Source: Cranoglanis bouderius (Eukaryota > Chordata > Actinopteri > Siluriformes > Cranoglanididae). From it: a DNA stretch of 64,000 nucleotides. Positions 1 through 14,635 of the stretch are shown here, piece after piece. The first letter of the stretch is position 1, and each line of letters starts with the position of its first letter. Made by a program: the position numbers and the translations under genes. Location: positions 14,893,501-14,957,500 of the forward strand of contig CM042567.1 in NCBI GenBank assembly GCA_023630585.1. Direction: 5' to 3'. The notes under the pieces are model-generated. The model saw only the letters and a program-made list of their open reading frames with translations, had not been told where the DNA came from and made no database searches.

Positions 1-662
<662 letters not shown>

Positions 663-665
663 TTT

Positions 666-671
<6 letters not shown>

Positions 672-760
<89 letters not shown>
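672..760. repeat. TA microsatellite
   Basis: About 44 TA units directly after the 190-bp repeat. Confidence 0.95.
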
Positions 761-764
<4 letters not shown>

Positions 765-3700
765 TATATTAAATATCATTAAAGCTTGGCTTTATAGTCA
801 CATTAGTTCATTTCCATATGATCTTTCAATAGCAGCACACAGTTAATAGACTTTTGTTTATCATTCCCACTGCTTCTCACAGCAGGAGTTAGATGATTTC
901 GCCAATAATCTCTAGAGACCCGCAAGGAGACACAAGGAGAATGGCAGTGCATGCAAATAGACGAATGTATGACTAATTGAATGAATTGATTAAAAGGGCT
1001 AAATCAATGGCCTTACAGCCAGCAATGAAGATGAGGCACTCAATTTAACATGAACTTGCGAGAGTAAGCATTAACTGAGGAGAGCGCACATTGCACACTG
1101 GAGTGATGGTAAAAGAAAATGGCTGTGTCCTTAGCCTCAGTTCTCCGCTTAATGGGGCAGCAGCAGCTGGTTTGATGGAAGCATTATAACAGTAGTTAGA
1201 AATACCATTGGTTCCTAATGATCTCCTTCTTGATTATTTATTCAAATGTTTTTACATCATTTTTTTGTTTACATTTATTTCTAAATAATGCTTTATTCCT
1301 CATACAGGGTGCCACTTCCAAGAATACAGAGAGTCCTAGTGTTCACCTAAGAAAGTGGAGAATTATTTCAGGAGTCCCTGTCGGACTTCTATTGGCGTCG
1401 ACCGCAGCTTAATGTGTTTGTGCCTTTGCTGCCTTAACTCTGTACCTTTGTTGGTGAAGTGTATCGATTGGCCGTTTGCTAGCATTAAACTCACTGAAGT
1501 ACCTTGAAGAATCTACTTCTGTGTCCTCTAACACCAAACACAGAGGACATCCGGGAAAAAGAGTACGAAGGAAGATACACTCGTCAACCCTGAAGCTACT
1601 GTTCATCTTAGGGAGAGGGAGAAAGCGAGAGAAAAAGAAAGAGAGAGAAATAAAAGTGGAAAGTGGAAAGTAGCGTTGTGATCAGCTATACCTTTACAGT
1701 AACATCACACACACTTCACGTGTAATGCATTTCACTATGTTATGCTCTGCAGTTGCATATATATTTTTAAATGATAAAACCACATGCCTTGTGGGAGAAA
1801 AATGAACATGAATTAATCATGTGAGAAAATCACATGTGAAAATATAAACGCATGGCCTCCATGTGAAAATAAATGAATCATGTGAAAGCAAAACCTTATG
1901 TGAATAAATGAATGAACTTTGCGTGAAAAATTAACATGGGATTAAAGGAATCATGTGCGGAAAAAATCACGTTTGGAAAATAAAACTATTTGCACTGCAT
2001 GTGAAGAAGTAATGTGAAACGTAAGTAGTGTGAAACATAACATGAGCTGTCTATATCATGTGACTATTTACGTTTAATGCAACTTTTCTTTAAGAGTGAG
2101 TCACTTAAACCTGCAAATATTTATCTAAGAAGATGCAGAAAACTTTCCATAGAACAGGGTGGTAATGTAATGCATCCATCTAACGATCCTTGAGGAACTT
2201 TTTAATCACTGTAGCGAAACTCCCTATGGTCTATGAGGGAGAAAAGCTAGAACACCCAAGACAAAGAGCAGAAAAGTAAATCAGTCGTCAACCACTTGAG
2301 GGAAGCTTCAGAATTTACTACTAAAAGCTTTTAGTGTTGAATAATAAAATCAACCAGTTCTATGAGCAGAGCCTCGAAAGAAAATAAGTAAGAGTCCTAG
2401 TCTGCCCCTAGATGGGGTATTTAAGCCATACTTGTATATCACTTCTGCATCTTTACTACAACGCAGAAATCTATTGAACTCACAGCTTCTGTGGTGAAGG
2501 AGATTTTTGGAAAGCATGCTGAATGAGGTGAGGTATAAGCAGCTTGTCGGTCATCACTCCTGTAGTGATTTAAGACAGGCCAATAGGAGCCTTGGGAGGT
2601 GGCAGCCTTGTCAGTGACGGACTCGCTTACAGGCCTGGTGACCCTGTCCTCGCAACCCTACAGATCTAAAGATGTAGTGACACAGAGAGCTCACAGATAA
2701 TTAAATATTGATTTTTGTTCCCCGCTCCTACATAAAATTGTCCTGAGCCTCCCAGTAGTAATTCTCATTTTAGGGAGAAAAGGGGAGGTGTGGGGGGGGG
2801 GGATGAGAAAAAAGTGTGAATTGGCCAGTCAGGCTCTATTTTATGTACAGGTAGGACATTTGTACTGAAGTGTGGCTCAGTCCTCATGGCAGCTCGAGCT
2901 GGGAAAGATCCAAAGATCTGAGATGCCAAGATGAGCCGTTTGTTGCTCAGAAAAGTTGGCAGCATCCATGCAGTGCAGCTTTTGCCTATTAAAATTTCCA
3001 CTATCTTTGGAAACGGCTGGAAGTAAATGGAGCACAGCGACACATGCTTGTGTAGGACGGGTTGATAGGTGTCAGTGATTTGTTCAAACACGAAGCCACT
3101 GTATGCCGTCATAAGTGATAACTGTCAAAAGAAGGCTAAGTGCAGCTCAGGTTATGTGTATTAACACACGGAATGTAAAATTCGGTCAAAAGTACTGGCA
3201 TGAAATCCATAATTAGATCGTAATACTATAATCAAAATTTCCAAACAGTGATTTAAAGTATATTACTGGCAACAGAGCAAGTGAAACCCTAATCCAACCT
3301 TGCCTAAAAATAAAAATAAATAAATAAAAAGGGAAGGAAAAAAAATCCACCATGCTGCAGTTTTGTAGCAATTATTTTACGCAGCATGACCAGGTACGGC
3401 TTCTGAAAACCAAACTCGCCTATGACAGTCACGGCATTAGACTAGATGTTTTAATGAGCGAATCAGAGACTTCGACTCATCTTTACTTTAGCTCGGAAAC
3501 TTTAACTGCCGTCTGCCCTAAGAGCTGTCTGAATATGGATGAGGCAAAAATTAGTTCAACAGAAGAGGCTGTCGCATTCATTAAGTTCCCCCTACCCTCA
3601 GAAACAGCATCATAATATTCATGCTGTTACCATGCAAATCAGGGATAATAAGATGCTGATTATGTTTTTTAATCACAGAGGGAGGAAGAGAGGAGGAAGG

Positions 3701-6700
3701 GGGAAGGTGAGTTGAATAAACAGCTCTCACTCTCTAACCCCTCATAAGCATGAGCCATAACAAATAAAGCGTTTGTTGCATTTGATAATTACAATGTTTT
3801 ATTTAAAAATGGTCCTCCCGGTAACACAAGGGTCATCATCGTCAAGGTCATCACAGTATTCCGATTTTATTCAGTTGTTTATTTTTCGTTATTCTATGCA
3901 AATATGAACACATTACTGCGTGGTGTAGTTTCACACTGTTGGTGCAGAAATGAAAGGCAGCTACACATGCATGCCAAATGTGAGCAGAGATCAAATTAAA
4001 TTTTACGCAGTTGAAATTGTGGAATTTTTGAGGAGGAAAAAAAAAAAAGCAGGAAATACCTCAGTTCAGCATGCTAATGTGGCTAACAAACACTGAGCGC
4101 TGAGGGATATCGGTGAAAATATTTTTGAGGAGTATTCTGTTTATCCAAATTTAAAATGTAAATAGTTTTAGCCAGGAAATTCGACATTACTGACATGACA
4201 AAGTCATGATAAATTAATATACCATAGAAAATGTTAATCAATGTATCAATTTTTAAAATTGATTTTTTTTTTTAGTAAGAATAGTTTTAAGAACAGGCAA
4301 AAAAATTAAACCCATGATACCGAACGTCTATTCTGGCCATGCTGTAAATTACTTACTAATTTTCATGCCCAACTGTTTTCATTTGGAGAGCAGCTTTATG
4401 GTCATAAACAGATAATAACTGATAATAACTACCCCAGCATTTTCCTCATTTGTAAAATTATCCGGCATCTAAAAGCGTTTTTGAGAGCCTAATTAAAATT
4501 CTCAAGCGGACAATCCAAAACAAGATATTTTCACTTTATCACTGAGATCTAAGCATGTAACCCTGATGGAAGTGAGGGGAAAAACAGCATGTTTTATTGC
4601 CATGTTAGGACAGAATTACTCATGTGTTATTACTGGCTGTCGCAGTACACGCAGAAGCGAAGAGCAGATGGGCACTGCGTACGGGGAGCAGATATGGAAA
4701 CAATTTCAATCTGAAATTTGGCAGCATTTAACTCGCGCCCTGTGTTTTGCTTAACGGCAAAAATCATTCGCTTCTTTGCCGAGAATGTGTTTATTTATTG
4801 CATGGGGAAAATAATCAATTTTCTCATTATCCTGACCTTGGAAAAGTATAGGTGATCTTTTGCCTAGTTTTTGATAAAGGCATTGAGTTTAAGGCTTTTT
4901 TTGAACCTCAGATCTCAATTATTACTTTGTCTGTGTGCGACTGATTTTCTGTTATAAACCTTTAATTACAAGGCTATTAAACAAAGGCTTTACAAGGGAC
5001 TTAGGCATGGCGCTCTCACTGTCTATGCAAAAACTTTTGGCTCAAGTCAAGCAGTCCAGCTAATATAATACACCACACGCGAACACATAATGTTTGTATC
5101 TATGTGGGCCATTTTTTTTTTTCTTTCACATTCTCTCGTGTGGCTGCTACTTTGGAGGTAGGCAGCTCCCACCAGAAACAAGCATCAGAATGCGGCCCCC
5201 GTACGCTCCCTTCTCCCCCCCACTCGAGCAGAGTGCGAACCGAGCAGCTGTGATGATTTCATTTACATACTAATAACCAACCAGGGCTCAGGCAACCGCC
5301 GAGTGTTTGACTTTTATTGTCACTTACATCTCCTGCAGTTCAGCAGGAGTGGAGGAGCCACGCATCAGTAATTAACTGTTTGGAGCCACGCGAGTGAAGG
5401 AGAGCCGGCGTCACCCAGCTCGGAAAAAAAAAAAAAAAACATGGCTGCATGGATGCGCTTGAGAAATCTGGAGTTCTTTCAATACTTGTGTACAATCGTA
5501 CATTTCTGAGTCTGTTTGTCTCCTGCATTACATTTGTCTTTGCTGAAGGCATGTGCCAATAATTTGTTATATGATATACCATCATATGGCTGGGTAGACA
5601 GCCTTTTTGAGCAGCATTTGTGTTTCCAAGACAAAGACTGCTCCATTCGGAAGGCAATTTAAGGACAGCTGTCTTCTCATGTTGCTCAGTTTGGACAAAT
5701 TTAAAGGATCATCACGTGTCTCTGTTGGACATAGCAATCCCATAACATTTTGTTTGGTTTGAAAACTTGCCAAATATAACTAATTCTCATGATAATGTTA
5801 TTAAAATGTTATTACTATTGACAAAAGGTAATAATTAGGTCATTACAATTTAATATCAGGACATACCTAATTGGGTTGCTTGTATTTGTATATCTTTCTG
5901 AAACATCATAGAGGTTTGGAAAGGCTCTGCATAAATGAAACGTATTATTCTTATCCCGAGGCATCTGCTGTGATCTCACAATGTCTTTCTTTCACATTGC
6001 TTGTACAAACTTTTTTTTTTTTTTTTAACAACCGTCTTTGTCTGACACGCGCGAGACCTTCTTGGACCTGCCCATCAGAAGTAGCACATGGCAACCATTA
6101 GGGTAACTCTATACTGCCAATGGCTGCCTCATATGGCACTTTGATCACTTAAAATGCTTTTTAAGGAAGCAGGGGCCACTTTTTGAAAACCCAAAATCTC
6201 TTTATTCCTTCCAAGTCGTCTTGGAATTTTAATTCAATCCTTTCTGGGTTTTTCTGAGATTTTTAACTGGAATTAGTTTTGTGTACGTTTTTTGGGGATC
6301 TACCTCACCGAGTGGAGCAGTGAGGAAAAGGTGGAGGTGAAATTTGACTCCTGCTCCTTGTGTTTGGACTGGCCAAGCTCGCCTATGTGGAAAAAAAACA
6401 CACATGTTTAATATTTTCACTGGTGTGTTTCACACAAATCCATGCAGTTTTAATTCAAAACACCCTGCGGAACGAACATCGTGCTTTTGAAAACACACCG
6501 TTTTTGACATATTTTTGTTAAAGTAACTTTTAATTAGTTGTGTTGATTGTTGATTGATATGGGGGAAAACCCTGACAGAACACTGTTACAGCTTTATATA
6601 ATTCCGTTGGAAAATAATTCCAATTTATTATAGGTCCAGGATGTTAAACCAATATCAATCAGAGAATAATTGATGGTATCATAAACAGAACGGGGGATGG

Positions 6701-6879
6701 CTTCCACTAACCAAAAATCATGCACATTTTGAATACACCTTTTAAAATTTGATTATTTCTTTTGGTTATGAAACATTCACATAAAATGGCATTGTGGAAC
6801 AAAACAACATCAAAGATTTCATTAGATTAGCTTAGATCAGAATTTTTTTTGCAATTTTATTATCATTTTTTTAATTATA

Positions 6880-6883
<4 letters not shown>
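761..6883. other. Gene desert segment, no gene recognised
   Basis: Mostly complex AT-rich DNA. 1800-2050 contains many loosely repeated CATGTGAAAA-like words. 3340-3660 is moderately GC-balanced, open on the plus strand for 87 codons and contains an octamer ATGCAAAT; it may be conserved non-coding DNA. No splice-supported gene was seen. Confidence 0.5.

Positions 6884-6943
<60 letters not shown>
6884..6943. repeat. TA microsatellite
   Basis: About 30 TA units in AT-rich DNA. Confidence 0.95.
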
Positions 6944-6946
<3 letters not shown>

Positions 6947-8229
6947 TTGCTATTTTCTGGATTTCAGGATTTTCTGGAATTGTTCCTGCACTTAGGAACT
7001 CTCCAAGATCTTAACAGCAACTTTACAGTTAAGGAAAAATTGTGTCATCATGGGTTACACTTTAAAATAAATACTTTAAAATTATCTGAAAAGTATTTTT
7101 AGGCTAAGCTTTAACTGCATTTTATACCCAAACACACAAACACACACATGCAAAGAACATAAAATATCACAAAGTATCAAGTGTCAAATTTTATAAATCT
7201 ATACAACAATCATGAAATAAAGCCTAAGTTTTAAAAATACAGTCTCTTTACAACTCTCACTTTTCTTTCAGATTTTCTGCAGATTTTGCCCATGCATGTT
7301 TTCTTTCTGAAATTGTTCCTTTGGGAATGTTTTTTTTTTTTTTTTTAAAGCATATTTTTCTCAGTATTTTTCACCAATAAGTGCACATCTTAACTGTTTA
7401 TGGCTCAACTACAGTTTGGAGCATTAACTCCTCTGACCCTTATCCAAACTTACTCAGTGAATAACACTTAACCTAACACGGCGGAACAAACCAAAGCAAC
7501 AGCAGATATCACTAAACATGTGGATACTTTTCATAAGCATTGCTAACAGAAATGTAATTATGATTAGCTACTCTCTGACTACACAGAACTAGACAGAAAT
7601 TTCTTGTTTCCTTACTTGTACCAAGCTAGCTAACAAAATTTAAATTCAAATTAGCCAGGTAGTTAGATGATAACTATTTTAGAAGATTAGAAATTAAGTT
7701 ACTTAAATAATTGTTGGGTTGCACTTTTCCTCAAAACAGATTTAGCTTTTCTCTTTCAGTCCCATGAGCTGACGTTCACATCCTTTAGCCAGTGTGAAAA
7801 ATGGTGAATGTGTTTGCTGAATGGTCTGTTAGTCTTTGTTGTTTGAATGAAGTACCATTTTTGGAACATACAGATTGTTTAGTCACATGACAGGAACAGA
7901 CATCAATGGTTATAGCTCTGTTCATAGGCGACTACACCCAATTTGCTGAGCTGTGTTGTAGCAGCTAGTTTCTGTGTGCATGGAAGCACAGAGTCATTCA
8001 GCGTATCATGTGTATCTGCAGTAGAAACACCTGTGGAAAATTTCCTACGGGGAAGTATTTTGTCTAGTCAGAGCCATAACATAGGTTATGCTATGTAGCT
8101 TATATGAATGGATTGGGATTTTTTTCTGCTTTCTTTCTTCATCATTTTAAAAATAGGTTTAAAATAGATTTAAAGTCATTTTTGGACAGTTTAAACCTCT
8201 ATAACCAATTGTAGGGTGTCATTATTTTT

Positions 8230-8640
8230 AAATAACTTAATAATTGCCGGAGCACGTTGGAATTACAGAGTACATAAATGGAAGACAGATGAATATTAAT
8301 GAACTCCACTGGCTGTGCATGTCAGTTTGAAGACAAAGGAAACGCACACAACAATGTGGACTGAAAATAAAAAAAATAAAAAAAACGTAGCAGCTCATAG
8401 CTGAAACAAAAAGGCGAGCGATAGAGAAATGAATGGAGCCGAGGCAGGCGAGGAGAGGCGTCTGGGAGAGTCTATTAGTATTCATGTGGCGTGCAGCTCG
8501 GGAAAGGATTAATGTACTCTGATGCCTAATATTCTGGAGAACAATTAATTTGCCCCCAGTTTTGTCACGCTTGAAATGTAAGTGCTAGAACCGATCGATG
8601 CTCGCAGCTACTAATATGATCACTGCAGGGCCGCCTCAGC
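8230..8640. promoter_or_regulatory. Candidate conserved non-coding element
   Basis: Complex, repeat-free sequence with homeodomain-type cores (AATTAATTTG, ATTAATGA, TATTAATGAA) and a GATCGATGC palindrome, lacking a long open frame. Enhancer-like character is inferred from texture only. Confidence 0.25.
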
Positions 8641-8751
8641 CCAAGCCAAGAGTCTCCAATTTCATCATCATTTTCTCTGCTGGCTCCTGTGACACAGCCG
8701 GCGCAGGTTCCACACACATTCCTTGTCGAGAATGTCTCACATACAGGCTCT

Positions 8752-8752
<1 letters not shown>

Positions 8753-8841
<89 letters not shown>
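8753..8841. repeat. CA microsatellite
   Basis: About 44 uninterrupted CA units. Confidence 0.95.
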
Positions 8842-8845
<4 letters not shown>

Positions 8846-9974
8846 TAAGCCAGGGCACTTTTGGCAACAACAGGGGGCGTAGGTGTAACAGCTTGCTGTT
8901 GAATTATAAGAGAGACTTGCACTAGAGCTGCTGGTGTCTCCAAAAGAGAGGCACAAGGGCTCTTCATGAGTGCTACATGTGGAACCCATAGCTGGAAGTC
9001 AAGCAGCTCTCAGCATGGGGCAGTGGGAAGGAGGTTACTGTGGGGAATCAAAAAAAAAAATAAAAAATTCCATGTGCTACCATCCACATCATGTTTGCTG
9101 ATAAGCTTTCTGATTTATGGAGCAGCAGCTGAACACAGTTATTTTTGTCAAGTGTAAATTTTGATGATCACTTGAAGGCACTATGTCTATTGTCAAATAT
9201 CAGATGACAGCTATTGGTTTGTAATGTGCTTAGAAATTATGTTTCCACTGATCTTTTTAGTGAGGATCGTGGTTAAAATAGATTTTTTAAAATTAAAACT
9301 GGATATATGTATGTATGTATGTGTATATATAGATATAATATTTATTAAAATATAATATCTACTATCTATATATCTATTGGTTTCTAACATAATTGTTTGG
9401 GGGTTTTTTTCATTAAAACCGAATAATAATCCATTTGTTAATTGTATTTGCTTTAAAATGTAATTACATACTTCCCATTCTTCACCGCTCTAACAATGGA
9501 TAGTGTTACTGATTGTTTTGTTTAAGTCTGAATATTTTTTTTTTTTTTTAAATCAACTTCTTGGTCAACGTTCCTCATAAAAACAGATGTAAAGATGGAA
9601 AAGCTCAGAAGGAGCAAAACGTCCTGGGGTTGGGGGGTGCCAAAATCAACACACAAAAGTGGCAAGACACATAAACGCATGTTCTTCGCCCGAAACTTCA
9701 CGCACGCACACCCACGTTCTCCTGCTGACTCTGACAACACGCTCCTCATTTCCATTTTTTTCCCCTACAAGGTCATGACCTGAAGGTGTGCAGGGACTGT
9801 GGCATCAGGGAATCAATAATTTGCTATGGTGAAATAAAAAGCCAGTGTGTTTGAAGGAATATACATAGAAATGTTTGCAAAAGGACCCTGCAATGATTAT
9901 TATGATTATATTACAGAGGGCGGCACTCAGTTTGCAATTGATTAAAGGTACAATGGGCCAGGAAAGTGTGCCAA

Positions 9975-9977
<3 letters not shown>

Positions 9978-10055
<78 letters not shown>
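9978..10055. repeat. TA microsatellite
   Basis: About 38 TA units directly before copy 2 of the 190-bp repeat. Confidence 0.95.
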
Positions 10056-10060
<5 letters not shown>

Positions 10061-10243
10061 TTGCCACACTTTTTACAATTTAAATTCTATGCTCATTTCT
10101 TACATATTAGAGTTGAGTTGGTTTGAAAAATTCACCCAATAAATGAAATCGAATAAGGTTTTGATGTGATATTATCTGTTTGCAAGTTCACTATTTAAAA
10201 AAGGATGCCCTTAAATAGCATACGATATTGGCAGTGCCAAAAA
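10053..10243 (+). repeat. 190-bp dispersed repeat, copy 2
   Basis: Near-perfect second copy of 470-662, again directly after a TA tract (about 9978-10055) and again ending GGCAGTGCCAAAA. The same GTGCCAAAA word occurs just left of the TA tract at about 9968, so it may be a target-site or element-end repeat. Confidence 0.85.
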
Positions 10244-12498
10244 AATTTTTAATTTGAAAATATAAAGAAATATTTTATTGCTACAATGTAGAAATCCTGT
10301 CTTCTCTCATTTATATTTGTTTGTAATTGAAAACTAGTTTAGTCTGTTACAAATTGCAAGAAATATTTTTGTGGGGTCTCTCATACTAATTTTATAAGCT
10401 TTTCCCCTCATATTATTCTATTTTGCAGAATCTCTAGTGTATATTTATAATCAACTAGTCACAGAAGCTTCAAGAGTATAAACTCTTTGCTCCTGAAGGG
10501 ATCCTCGATTTAAGGTGCAGCGTGGGCGTTTCATTGCCTTGGATGAGGAGTAAATCTGGTGATGGTGGAGGTGGTGGAGGGGAGCCTGCTGTAAATAAAG
10601 ATTTCAGAAGGGGTTGGGAGGGTGTTGTCAGATCGTGGGCCTGTCTGGCGGTCCGCTTCTCCCACTCGCTGGCCCGCCTCCAGACTCCATTGCATAAGTA
10701 CAAGGAAGGACATGATGTAAGTTTGTTCATGTGAGAGGATTTTTATTTATACACTAGTAATCTCAACGCAGATAACAATTAGGCAGAGCTTTTGCATAAC
10801 CGTCTTGTGTTAAATAGCTTCACGTCCTTTAATAAAACAGAAAGGAAATGCAATTTACGGTTAGGCTGGATAGGATTTTTTTTTTCTCATTCAGGGTCTT
10901 ATTTGTCCATTTGGCACACAGCCAGGCTACTTTTTGTCCATCAAGCTGAGAGCAAACACCAAACATCGGATCACGTCGGAAGGACTGTTGTTAATCCTGT
11001 TGAAATACCCGTCTCAACAAATGTCTGACTTTGGCTGCAAATAACCAGGAGGGAGAATTCAGCTACAGCTCATGCACTGGATCTACCTGTCCCATGTTAT
11101 AAAAACATAAAGAATTTAACAGAAGGCATTTTGTATGAGGACATTTTTAAAAATACATATGGTTTTGATTAGTTGGAAGAAGAAGAGAACACTATAAAAG
11201 TTAACAGCTGAGTTGTTTGGAATTCCCCTGGTGTGTGTTTTGGGTACTCCAACACACCTGATTCAGCTCATGAAGAGTTCAATAATCGGTAAAGGAATCA
11301 TATGAAGTAAACTGTAACAGGGAAAATATGAATCTGTGGCAGTCCAAGACAAGACATAAGCACACCTGCTGTAGAATTAAGTTACACGAGCTTGGGCTGG
11401 AAAGTCAGTACAAACAGGAGAAGAAGACGGGCATCACATTTTTACATTCTTGTACATCACAGTGTGTCATGAAAACATAAATAACTGCAGTTAACTTAAA
11501 ATTTATTCTAGCATGGGTCTCACACACACACACACAAAAAAAAAAAAAAACATCATTGTCTGAGCCATGTAAGAACCTACTAAAAAAAATAATAATAAAT
11601 TTATTTTAGAAAATAAATGAGAATATATATTACGGAAGCTGAATAATATGATACAATATGCTTTATATGGGGTGAGGATGATAAAACTGGTAAAAAAAAA
11701 AATCTTGCTGAACTTTGGTTATTTATCTATTTGTTTCCTCTAAGTGACCACTTAAATATTTATTTAATATTTAATATATAACCCTTAAATGTTTAAAGAA
11801 TCCATGAAAAACCAATGCGTACTCTGGTACAGTGTGTATGTGTGCATGTGTGTATGACAGAACTATTGTACTTTACAGTCTGTCAAAAACGCATGACAGG
11901 TTGCAGCAAATATAACAAATTACCTACACTCAATCTATTCTAGTATGGGTCAGACAGATAATTGAGATCATGGTCACTTAAGGCTAATGAGATTTGCATG
12001 AAATGAGCTTGTGTAAGCATCACATTGCTGTCTGTGTCACTGTGGAAAGAGGTAGAGAAAGCCCTCAGGCCTTAACAAAACCCTCCAGATCCAAACCAAA
12101 AGCATCTTGTCTCCTGCAAAATAAAATAAAATAAAGTAGCCAAGCTGCATCTTGAGCACTCTGCTGCCTGGACGAAAAATAAATGTTTGCAAAGTAAAAC
12201 ATTGTTCCATATTATACAGCCAAGTTTGTTTGTTGTATCTGCAACCTCAGCAAAGGAAAAAGTGTGTCCGGACAACCATTACAGAGCACAGAGCATACCT
12301 TTAAAAGAGTTTAATTTCATTTTAATTACCAAATACCTCCAGCTTTTTGGACATATATGTTCAGTTCAGTCTATGTGAGCCTGCATAACTTTTTTTTTTT
12401 TCAAAATGCTTCTTTTTCGTGATTGCATAGCGATTTATAATTGCTTGCACATGTGGGCCATTTCCAATGGCTGAGATGAAATCACAGCTTGGAAAAGA

Positions 12499-12500
12499 GA

Positions 12501-12571
<71 letters not shown>
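12499..12571. repeat. GA microsatellite
   Basis: A pure GA run preceded by GAAA-type purines. A polypurine tract with potential for triplex structure. Confidence 0.93.
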
Positions 12572-12572
<1 letters not shown>

Positions 12573-14405
12573 CTGAGTTCACCCCCACATTCCTCTGTTC
12601 CCCTCTCGACAGCATCTTGAGAGGTCAGGGGTCACCATGGGGAGATCAACACGATCAGACACAGGAGTATTGTTTCAAAAAGCGGGAGACATTAGATGGG
12701 GCCTGCACCACGAATCCCGCCAGATCAAAAAGCTCGCGTTAAGTTGCCGAAATTCCTGCCTGCCTCGGATTCACCATTTTAACCTCCTAAGCAATCAGGC
12801 ATTTTACAGGAACCATTTGGCTATAATCAATCCCCGAGCCTGTCTTGCAGCCCATCTCCTCTTTGAAACAGGATTATACCCTAAATAGGTCTCTTTTCCC
12901 CGCTGAAAACTGAAGAAGCAGAAAAGTACTTTTAATCTTGCGAAATTCTATACGGGACGTTTAAAGAGCATTTGCAGACTAAAGAGGTTAAAAACTATTT
13001 TAAAGATAATGATTTCCAATGCAATGTTGCTACTCATGTGTTGTGAATAGATAACATTTCCTCTGATATCCAGTAGTATTTATATCTCAGGTATTGTAAA
13101 AACACAGAAAAGCTAGCAAATTCTGCAGCAGTTTGTTAACTAGCTAATTAGCTGAGAACAATCTGAAGCTAGCTCTTGTAAATTTGCACGCTAGCAGTGT
13201 TGGAGGTTACTTGAAAGTAAAAGACACCAAATTATATTTAGTTTTCTGTGAGCTCATTTGCTTTTGACCTGTTATGAAAAGAAATTAGAATACATTGGTG
13301 ATAATAAAGCAATCAGAATGACCACTAGTTTACGCAGCAGGTAATGTTAGCTGTTATGTCGAGGTTGATGTGTAGATATGATAATGCTACTCTCTTACCC
13401 AAACTCCCCACAGGGATTATCTGGCTTTGAATCAATTTACAGCTTGACAATTTGAGAAATACAATAATTGGCTCAGGATTTAATTTTGCCACATTGAAAG
13501 TACCGCACAATATTTTTCTATTGTTGATTTGGATATATTCCCCTTTTATGGTGTGCAGTAATTAATCACTGATATTTGGACATTGATTTTATGTTTATCA
13601 TGTCCAATTTCTTATTATTTTAGGTACAATTCATGTTGTTTATTTAATTTATGTCAATGTTTTACTGCTTGTACTTAAACCTGAAAGCAATTAGTTTGAA
13701 ATTGTAACCCTTCCTCTCTATGTGTTTATTCACAGTCAATCAGCAACACGGCGAAGTGGTGGAGGAGGGGCGCGGGGAAAAAAAGCATATATATGTCTGT
13801 GCTAGTCTGTCTGTGGTAGTACATGGTGCAGGTAGGGGGGCACAGACAGAATTTAGCTCAGTGACCTGGGAAGACTAGGACCAGCAGTGATTTTCATAAT
13901 TAAACTGATAGTTTCACATAACACCATAATGTAGTTGTATTTTGTGTTGTAAGTGTATATGTGTCAGTAATCTAAGAGCATGGGGTGTCAAAAAAAAGGT
14001 CTCACATATAACTAAACTGACCACAATCATGGCTTTGATTAACTAGTCTTTGTCGCTGTATAGACATTAAGATGTATTTTTCTTTCTTCCATGCCCCGTT
14101 GTGCAGAACCCTGCTGTGTTGCTCCTCTCTCCATTTCCGCAGTACTATTGATCCAGCCTCCACAAGCCGAGAGCGCACAGACCGAGCAGCCCAGAATGGA
14201 AGTGCAGGACTGATGGTGGACACACTCGAAGTGTTTATCATCGCCTTACCGACCGGCGCTATCTTCTCCCAGAGACCTGCAAGAACCACATCCAGTGTGT
14301 AAAAGCCACTGGAAACATAAACCTTGTACGGCATTATTCCTCAGACAAATTTCACTGCGCTGTGATGTATATGTGACAAATAAAGGCTTCTTTTTCTTCG
14401 TTGTC

Positions 14406-14439
14406 TTCTTCTTCTTCTTCTTCTTCTTCTTCTTCTTCA
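14406..14439. repeat. TTC trinucleotide repeat
   Basis: About 11 TTC units. The polypyrimidine strand is the plus strand. Confidence 0.93.
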
Positions 14440-14593
14440 TCAGGGTCTACGCTGCAGCAACATATGGATTGCTTGTTCAAGGTGAATCAATTCACATCGA
14501 TTAAAGAGAATACGGAAGAGAAATGTTTGAGAAAAGGAAAAAAAAAATCATCCGCCGCCTCCAGCACAATTTGACAAAAACGGGTTAAAAATA

Positions 14594-14594
14594 G

Positions 14595-14632
<38 letters not shown>
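14594..14632. repeat. CA microsatellite followed by poly-C
   Basis: About 19 CA units, then CCCTACAAC and a run of 10-11 C. Confidence 0.93.

Positions 14633-14635
<3 letters not shown>

Noticed and set aside
2765..3112. 115-codon minus-strand frame
   Set aside because: No recognised family, ends in a poly-G-derived proline run, no splice signals; chance frame is more likely.
8565..8989. Open frames of Cys-Val, Thr-His
   Set aside because: They are CA/GT microsatellite translations; the same holds near 16.3, 21.7, 24.5, 25.6 and 41.7 kb.
14002..14334. 110-codon minus-strand frame
   Set aside because: No recognisable domain; overlapping frames of similar length on the other strand indicate chance.
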